Source: Armigeres subalbatus (Eukaryota; Arthropoda; Insecta; Diptera; Culicidae). Taken from it: a stretch of DNA of 64,000 nucleotides. The stretch lies in NCBI RefSeq assembly GCF_024139115.2, contig NC_085141.1, positions 381,193,278-381,257,277 on the forward strand, in the 5' to 3' direction. The position numbers and the translations under genes are program-made. Of this stretch, positions 56,995 to 64,000 are shown one piece after another (position 1 is the first letter of the stretch; each line of letters opens with the position of its first letter). The notes beneath the pieces are model-generated. The model ran no database searches. It was not told where the DNA came from and saw only the letters and a program-made list of their open reading frames with translations.

Positions 56995-57668
56995 ATTTTC
57001 TGCAACACTGTTTATTACGGGCTTGGTGGTCATATGGCTACCGCTTCTGCCTCATACGCAGGAGGTCGTGGGTTCAATCCCAGGCCCGTTCCATTCTCCT
57101 ACTTTGTATCTTTTCATATATTTCTCATGTTCTAGCAATCGCTAGAACTGGAAATGGGCTTTCATACCATTTCTATCTTCTATCCCCCTATAACTACAAC
57201 TTGATTAGTTCTAGCAGGTAACTGTTAGAATTAGAAATGAGCGAAAAGTTCGTTTCGGCATCGAATTAGAATACTACACCACCCTTTCATTACTACCACA
57301 TTGGCAACCCGTTAACCAAGACGAACCTCTGCCATAAAAACCCTAACCCCAGATTCCAATAAAATTCCACAGGAACTCGTGGCGAGTGCAGAGGTGTTCT
57401 CGGCTTGCAGTGGGCGAGTGACTGCATCATCAATTCCTTCCCATCCCCGATGACCGTGAGGACGTGGCCAGCGCCATTATCGACCTTCCAAAATACTAGA
57501 GCTCTCGGACTGTGCACATTGAGGTTGGAGTGCAAATCCCATGCTTCCATCCATTGGTTCCCTGTGCAATTGCGATTGTTCTAGTCGATCACGGAGTAGC
57601 AACTACGATATGCACGGTCATCATGCTCATGCTCATGCTCATGCTCATTTTCTGCAACACTGTTTATT
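56995..57668 (+). mobile_element. tRNA-headed SINE, copy 1, with 22-bp target duplication
   Basis: The 22-bp flank at 56995-57016 recurs exactly at 57647-57668. The insert is 57017-57646, and the opposite palindrome arm (around 60975) shows the uninterrupted site. The head is cloverleaf-like: GGGCTTG pairs with CAGGCCC over seven bases, the anticodon arm TTCTGC-CTCATAC-GCAGGA has CAT at the anticodon position, and the T-arm region is GTGGGTTCAATCCC. The ~530-bp body contains CTAGCAATCGCTAGAACTGG and GCAGTGGGCGAGTGACTGC, and the tail is (CATGCT)n. It starts precisely at the tRNA head, unlike copy 2 at 34828-41509, which carries the satellite. Confidence 0.92.
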
Positions 57669-58798
57669 CTTAAGAAAGTTCGCACAAATTTCGACCCTAC
57701 TTATGTTGATGTTTTCCGATCTGGTGAAAACTGTCCAAACTTTTTTGTCTCAGTTGAAATTAAAAATCAGAATTTTCAATTAGCGGAGTGTAGGGTAAAA
57801 TAGTCCTTTAAAAATAAATGTCAAAAAATACATCATTTTTTTATGTGAGTTCTAGCAGAAAATACATAAGTTTAAAAAAAGTGTTTCTTCTTCCTTTCAA
57901 TTCATCTATATTTTTCATCTCAATAGATACGTAAATCCTTCGCTGATCTATATTCGATAGCAAACTATTTGCAGAACAATTTTCAACAGAAGTAAAATTG
58001 GACCAAAATAAGTGCCTTAAACATTAGCACGTCTTTCGCAAACTGAAACAAAAATGAACGAATTCGGCGAACGAGCTTGTTGATATTTTTTTTGAATAAG
58101 CTACAATTAATGTGGGTACCGGTAGTGATATTGCTTTCACATCTATGCGAACAAAAAACAATTATTCTTAACGACAAATGAGCAATTCCGGTAAATTGGG
58201 TAAAATAGCCTTGTCAAAAATTCACAAATTTTTATATGTGAGCTCAAGCAGAATGTACACTAAACTTATTGAAACTTATTTCAGTGCGCCGACTTAAGAA
58301 TAATCAATCAAATTATGAATTTCTGCATATTGCACTTTTTGTTTGCAAGCCAGTTTGTGGGAATCGCAACTCCATTTTATCGATGTTTCAGCATCTAGCT
58401 GAAACTCACAAGGTTTATTTCTATATGTAGAAGAAACTATTTGGCAAAATATTGGGATGGGGAGAGAGCCCGAGCAGCACAAGACAGACAAAATTGGTCA
58501 CAGCAACTTAATTGTGACTAATTCTGGTCACATATGAGTTACAGTAAACTATGTGGAACATGTGTGCTGCTAGGGAGGGGTAAAATAGATCTCCAAATAT
58601 AAATAATGCTACGAAACAAGATAATCGTAACCACACTTTTTAGATTTGATTATTCCGACCCAACTGGCAACTAATCTAGTGATTTTGCTAGTTAGCTTCG
58701 AAATTCTTCCAAGCTTAGTGTTTTTATGGTTTTATCTGTCAACAATTAAATCTTTCACAATCTCTCAATCTCAAAAAATAACGTGAACTAGTCAACTA

Positions 58799-59021
58799 CA
58801 CAGTTAAAAATTCTGAAAATTACACGTCATGGAAATATTTGAACGCATAATTTTGTGTTCAATAACCTCTAATTTCACATCCAACTTTTTCTTGTACGCA
58901 ATATTGAATACAAGCCCCATAGTAACGACGACCTGTAATTTTAAAAAGTGACGGAAAAATGAGTTGAATCGAACGGAGCCTTTTTGTTACATCATATATG
59001 CTGTAACATTTTTATACTGTG
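58799..59021. mobile_element. 223-bp MITE, TA target duplication, copy 1
   Basis: The ends CACAGTTAAAAATTCTG (58799) and AACATTTTTATACTGTG (59021) are flanked by TA. The interior includes CATCCAACTTTTTCTTGTAC, GAATACAAGCCCCATAGTAA and GAATCGAACGGAGCCTTTTT. Copy 2 is at 59810-60032. Confidence 0.85.
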
Positions 59022-59809
59022 TAGTCATGTCATTTCTATGATATTCCGGCGGAGGTATTGTAAACTTTGCACCGTCTTAAACTCCCGTTTAAAATTATTG
59101 TTTCACCAAAATATATTCCCACCAGTTCCTCCATGGTGACGTCTTAATTGCAAGAACGATGCATGGTTCAAGAACGACGTAAAGCAAAATCCAATGCTTT
59201 AGCTAGTTTCCATCCATTCGGAAGTGAGAACATTTGTTTTGGTACTTTGTTTGTTACATTGGTACTTCAACACGGTAGTCTATTCCTCGGTGAAAAAAGC
59301 AATAGAGAGATTTCTCAAAAAGTATTGCAAGCTGTTACTACCCAGGTACTACTTCTTAGCAAACCACACCTTATAATTGGTTGGAAATATGTTCATATAA
59401 GGTTAGCAAAGATTTCAAGAGAAAAAGACTGATATTTAAGGCATCCTTTTTAAAATCAACTACACAGTTTTGTTGAGGTACACAAGCACTTTTAGGTGGT
59501 GTAAATTAAGCCGAGAATAAAACAATTTTGCATGGTAATCTTTTAACTAATTGATTAAGCGATCTAACGTGTATCCTAAAATTTGAAGTATTTTCATGAG
59601 GGGTGTGTTTTCAAATCGTCAGACAATTGATACTCTATCCTATTCAATAGTATACACATTACATTGTTTCGGTCTCCTTGTAAAAAATAAGCTCGTTGTA
59701 GACAAAAAGGTTTCTCCCGTATTGTGCAAAATAAATGCAACATTGTTAAACTTTGGAGTGTTTTTTACACAGTTGTGTAAACATAGAATCGAGGGTATTC
59801 CATTACCTA

Positions 59810-60032
59810 CACAGTTAAAAATTCTGAAAATTACTCGTCATGGAAATAGGTTAACCCATGTTTTTGTGTTCAATAACCTTTAATTTTACATCCAACTTTT
59901 TCTTGTATGCAATATTGAATACAAGCCCCATAGTAATGACAAGCTGTAATTTTAAAAAGTGATGGAAAAATGAGATGAATCGAACGGAGCCTTTTTGTTA
60001 CATCATATATGCTGTAACATTTTTATACTGTG
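59810..60032. mobile_element. 223-bp MITE, TA target duplication, copy 2
   Basis: Same length, ends and interior as 58799-59021, direct orientation, TA at 59808-59809 and 60033-60034, with roughly 20 differences. Extra CACAGTT-like partial ends occur between the copies (59463, 59770), suggesting repeated insertion or excision in this loop. Confidence 0.85.
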
Positions 60033-60207
60033 TATGAGATAAAATTGTCCAACTCTTCAAAATATATACACCCGATTAGAACTGGCATAGTCCATTCAGT
60101 CAAACATTTTGTTTAGATTGTATCTCTGTAATATTAACTAGCAGTTTGAAGGTTAGTAATTCAAAATGTATGAATGGTACACGGTTTGACGTTTTTGCAC
60201 ATTAAAC

Positions 60208-60291
60208 AGAATTTGGTTTCCTCGGAGGTGAACTAGCCTTGGGCTAAAAACCTCTTTAATAAAGATTATAATAATAATAAGAATTTGGTTT
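60208..60291 (+). mobile_element. 60-bp retroposed cassette with perfect 12-bp target duplication
   Basis: AGAATTTGGTTT flanks the insert at 60208-60219 and 60280-60291. The insert (60220-60279) is CCTCGGAGGTGAAC, a hairpin TAGCCTTGGGCTA, CCTCTTTAATAAAGAT and a (TAA)n tail. It is the same module as 15375-15433 but with a TAA tail instead of poly-A. Confidence 0.85.
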
Positions 60292-61459
60292 AAATTGATA
60301 ATTATGGAGGATGAAAGAGAGTTATGAATACCACACAATCGTTACAAGCTACAAAAACAAGCCTATGGTAACCTGATGCAAGTAGGTACAAAAGAAAAAT
60401 ATAATCTGAGAAGCAGCTCCACCAACAAGCTATGTTTAAACGTTACGAAATTGCTCATTTGCCGTTAAGAATAATTGTTTTTTTTTCGCATAGCTGTAAA
60501 AGCAACATCAGTACCGGTACCCACAGTAATTGTAGCTGATTCAAAAAAATATCAACAAGCACTTTCGTCGAATCCGTTCATTTTTGTTTCAGTTTGCGAA
60601 AGACGTGCTAATGTTTAAGGCACTTATTTTGGTCCTATTTTACTTCTGTTGAAAATTGTTCTGCAAATAGTTTGCTATCGAATATAGATCAGCGAAGGAT
60701 ATACGTATCTATTGAGACGAAAAATATAGATGAATTGAAAGGAAGAAGAAACAGTTTTTTTAAACTTATGTATTTTCTGCTAGAACTCACATAAAAAATG
60801 ATGTATTTTTTGACATTTATTTTAAAGAACTATTTTACCCTACACTCCCCTAATGAAAAATTCTGAATTCTAATTTCAACTTAGACAAAAAAGTTTGGAC
60901 AGTTTTCCCCAGATCGGAAAACATCAACTTAAGCAGGGTCAAAATTTGTGCGAACTTTCTTAAGAATAAGCAGTGTTGCAGAAAAATCCGATTTTCTTAG
61001 AAATTCTTGAGTTGGCGCTTCTACATTATATATGAGATGAAAGCTCATTAGTTTCTTAAGTGCCTTACGGGTTTAGTTTTTTATCCTAGATCTGTTGGTG
61101 AAAAATATTCCCTTTGGAAAAACGACCATTTTTTATCGAAAAAGTCAATTTTCTTCTAAAGTAAACAACTTTATAACCCTATTAACCACTTGGTATAAAG
61201 TACTAATTGAGTAGAAAAAACGTGCAAAATTTAAACAAAATCGGTCACTCATTGCCAAAGTTATTGCATTTGTTTGGTTTTGGCGATTTTTGAACAATAA
61301 TTTTTGAAGGGCCGTTTTACCCCACTTCCCCTCAATGAAAAAATTTGAAAATTTGCAAAATGTCTTCTCTTACATATATGAACAAACCCTGAAAATTTCA
61401 TCTAAGTCGGAGAATATCGATACAAGAGGGGGTCGCGCTTCTCGCGAACTGGCTCTTAA

Positions 61460-61900
61460 TTGCATTGTTCTTCCAATACTACAATTCATAGACACACATT
61501 CATCACGTAGTTTGGGTAGCACCTGAATTGCTAATAGATGAACACTACTGATTTTTTTCGCTGCATCGTATAGAAAGACGAAAAATTAATTTAACAGTTT
61601 GGTTTCCTTCGTAAGAAATTTTCAAAATTTCTATTCTAACGCTTTTTACAAGAAGGATAGTGGAAATGGAAACCTAATTTTCTGAAAATTTAAGATTGAT
61701 TTTTTGTTGAAGTTGAATCGGTAGACAGTTTTCAATAATACACATTAAGCATTAAATTCTGCTTCCCAATTAGTGCTTAAATTCTCAACCTTATCCATCC
61801 AGTAAAGTTCAATTAAATCGAATTTCAATAGAATGCACGTAGCAACTCTCTCTGCCCAACACTAAATACAATGCACCTTTGTTCGGTAATCACGTACAAA
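61460..61900. other. AT-rich low-copy DNA
   Basis: No motif or gene seen. Confidence 0.35.
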
Positions 61901-62590
61901 GTTCATCCAAGTTCAAGTGCACAGGCGTGTATCATCCTGCGAAAAGAAAGGAAGATTGCATAAACGATATTCCTGTTTTGTTCCATTCCTGGGGCTTGTT
62001 ATCGCCTCTGCCTCCGCCTGTCTACCGAATGCCATAACATGTTCCACGACCTCCAGACTGTCACTTTTACCAAAATCCCCTGGCTTCGCGCGCGGGAACA
62101 CAGGCCCTACATTTGGAGGAGGCCTACCGCCCGGTATCCAACCGTACATGGTTCCTGGCTGCCAAATTGAATGGGATGAAAAATTCCTCTGCAAACAAGT
62201 CCAGCGGGTTGTCCCTTCTTCGCCGCCGCGACTGCGCGACGATTCGTTTTCGGGAAACGGCTCCGGTGGTGGTGCTGCAGAATCTTCAGATAACGATAAT
62301 AAATGATCCTTTCCGCGAGTTGCCCGCATCGAACGACGACACGGCTTCGGTCGGATGAGCTACGTGAGGAATGAGCAACGATTTGAACTTTGCGCGCTCG
62401 CCTGGTGCTGAAACTAATGGGGGGTACCACACAAAGCAATGGTCGGCGGGGGTTAATTTTCGAATAACTTTGGGGGTATCATCGTTTCATTTGCAAGGAA
62501 GATACCAGGAATTGATTGTTGAAGAGCAATGGAATAATGTGTGTCCTTTGAAATATGTGTTATTCAGTTCGTGCAGCACTTCTTAAAAAA
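61901..62590. other. GC-rich island with overlapping frames on both strands
   Basis: 61917-62306 (plus, 129 codons) reads a hydrophobic stretch FVPFLGLVIASASACLP followed by GGGLPPGIQPYMVPGCQIEW. 61913-62329 (minus, 138 codons) reads GDFGKSDSLEVVEHVMAFGR. A minus-strand acceptor-like CTTCCTTTCTTTTCGCAG|G lies at about 61940. I cannot decide between a host exon, a promoter-type GC island and chance frames. It has no transposon similarity that I recognise. Confidence 0.25.
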
Positions 62591-62955
62591 GAGAAATGTT
62601 ATGAAATTAAGGAATTCAATGGCAAGAAGCATCATTCTGCTTTGAAATGAATAATCATTATTGGAGTGGTTTGAAAAATCTTGAACTCGAATGATTTTAA
62701 CCTACGATCTGAGTGTTTTCCGGAGATGAAAAATCAATAACTACCTTTCAGATTTGTTCACATATTTAGTTTATTAACGTATTTAATCTGTTAATTATGA
62801 GTGTTTATTGATTACAATTCATAGGGGTTCGGTGTTTGATCAACACTTTTGAAAAGTGTGCCGCGTTCACGACTCGACTTTTTTGCGGTTTTATTCTGTT
62901 TCAGCTGATAGAGGCAAAATGTCAGAAAATTGAAATTTTGAACCGAAGGTAGATA

Positions 62956-63851
62956 GGGTAAATGATATATTTTGGACATGTACATATTTTGGACAAGCCT
63001 GAGCTTCTTCGATCAATTTTAGATAATGTGTAGGAAAATTTTTATCGAAAGTATGATCATTGCATACTTTTACCTCAACTCTAGCGGCTCCTGATGAGAA
63101 TTCACAAATCAGCTATTATTTATCTTTAAAATTATCTAAAATGTAAAGCTATCTACCAAAGTGCCTGCTGGATGCCAGTATGCAGGAGAACATGCATTAT
63201 AGGACTCTTCGTAACATGCACATGAAACACGTTTAAATTGGTTCAAACGGCAATCTTGAGGTCCTGCGGCTAAAGTTTGATTGTAATTGAGATACTAACA
63301 TATTCCAATCGCTTAACATGAACTTGAGACGGAATAAAAAGGAGTGACCAAAATGAAGTCATGTTTTTATTCATCAGACATTTATTGGTCACCCCATGTA
63401 CAGTACATGGATGAACCATTAATTGCCAACTTTCAGGCTGTTTTCAATGATATCGATAAGATTGCGAAAAAATGTTAATTTCTGTATTAATCTATGTCAG
63501 TTAAGCAAAATGCATTTAAATGAATGTGGATACGTGTAGGTAAGTCATACCATTGAGATCTGTAGGTGGCCATTTTTAAATTAGGAGAAAATGACTCTGT
63601 CCAAAATATATGCATTTTCCATGTCGAAATTATATATTTGATGTCCAAAAAGAAAATATTTCAATTCGCAGTATATCACAGTTTACGCCTAGTAAACGTA
63701 ATTTACTAAAAAATTGGGCAATGGAGACACAATACTAATCATAGGTTATGAATTTGGATGAACCTAGTGGTTTTCAATTGTTTTATACTATTTAATCTCG
63801 ATATATTTTCTAATGAATGTCCTGCGCTTGTCCAAGATACATCATTTACCC
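62956..63851. mobile_element. 896-bp MITE with GGGTAAATGATATATTTTGG ends, TA target duplication
   Basis: The inverted ends GGGTAAATGATATATTTTGG (62956) and CCAAGATACATCATTTACCC (ending 63851) are flanked by TA at 62954-62955 and 63852-63853. The motif ATATTTTGGACA is repeated just inside the left end. The interior is AT-rich and non-coding. Confidence 0.85.
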
Positions 63852-63853
63852 TA

Positions 63854-64000
63854 GTCCTTTAAATCAGCGTGGTGTGCCACGCTCACGAAGATGGGATTGA
63901 ACCTCATCTGGATAAATGGCTGATCGAGGGAGGAAGTCGACTTTGGTTAGATCAAGCCCAATAACTTTTAGGGTAGCTATATTCTAATTCTAATACAACT
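63854..64000. other. Window edge, nothing recognised
   Basis: Short low-copy stretch; no feature supported. Confidence 0.3.

Larger units (their letters stand above)
56515..61455. mobile_element. Palindromic ~4.9-kb element, ~1-kb arms, TTAA target sites
   Basis: The left arm (56515 to about 58187, minus a 652-bp SINE insertion) matches the reverse complement of 60440-61455. The ends GAGCCAGTTCGCGAGAAGCG (56515) and its complement (61455) are flanked by TTAA at 56511-56514 and 61456-61459, as in piggyBac-type insertions. The arms contain repeated sub-units starting GGGGTAAAACGGCCCTTC / GGGTAAAATAGTCC (56660, 57791, 58197). The 2.2-kb centre is non-coding and holds two copies of a 223-bp MITE. 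No transposase is present. Confidence 0.8.

Noticed and set aside
57018..57091. Functional tRNA-Met-like gene
   Set aside because: The acceptor and anticodon arms fold, but the T stem pairs poorly. The unit is the head of a SINE with target duplication, and a second mutated copy exists at 35375-35448.
59148..59883. Two ~95-codon frames in the palindrome centre, considered as a transposase
   Set aside because: No acidic triad or DNA-binding motif, and the second frame runs into the MITE copy at 59810.

Overview
The window looks like repeat-rich nuclear DNA of a culicine mosquito (Aedes-like). The basis is the AT-rich composition and a dense mix of RTE-like and R1/I-like LINEs, a BEL/Pao element, hAT and TA-dinucleotide MITEs, and tRNA-headed SINEs, with almost no convincing host coding sequence. 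The species call rests on pattern recognition, not on a search. No gene can be annotated with confidence; there is one fair candidate exon (minus strand, 42512-42689) and a few coding-like, GC-richer islands.

Layout. 1-1900: low-copy DNA with a short direct duplication, a SINE-tail fragment and an unresolved coding-like stretch. 1925-6560: a long-armed inverted-repeat element whose loop was hit by a nearly full-length RTE-like LINE (2410-6210, 8-bp target duplication), itself hit by a 535-bp MITE (5302-5836). 6621-10433: a DNA transposon with ~0.5-kb terminal inverted repeats and a frameshifted transposase. 10620-12010: a decayed R1/I-type LINE, minus strand. 12133-14890: a hAT-type element (8-bp duplication) whose interior is a ~65-copy, 23-bp minisatellite.

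15250-28913: one dead BEL/Pao retrotransposon on the minus strand, recognisable from its gag start (28.9 kb) to its integrase (15.3 kb). It is blown apart by nested insertions. Element A (17522-24812) interrupts the protease region. A contains B1 and B2, inverted copies of one MITE. B2 contains block D, and D contains another MITE. Element E (24905-27234) interrupts the gag/protease junction. Rejoining the reading frames across A and across E independently confirms both target sites.

29-34.8 kb: LINE fragment, MITEs, a degenerate ~65-bp tandem repeat and GAAAC-rich repeats. 34828-41509: the most striking object. A tRNA-headed SINE is fused to ~61 copies of a 99-bp satellite, and the whole 6.7-kb composite is bracketed by a 33-bp direct repeat. 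Read on the minus strand, each typical monomer carries an arthropod initiator (TCAGTT) with a DPE-like GGACA at exactly +28 to +32. The composite begins at the predicted +1 A. This suggests a retroposed transcript that carried its own array of internal Pol II promoters.

41.5-56.5 kb: low-copy DNA with the candidate exon, a second hAT-like element (46356-47682), small MITEs, a minus-strand LINE remnant (50.05-51.59 kb) and a second, 5'-truncated RTE-like copy (53.57-55.49 kb). 56515-61455: a giant palindromic element flanked by TTAA, carrying a clean SINE insertion (22-bp duplication), two copies of a 223-bp MITE and a 60-bp retroposed cassette. 61.5-62.6 kb: a GC-rich island of unclear nature. 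62956-63851: a TA-flanked MITE. The relationships between the parts are insertional history, not pathway.
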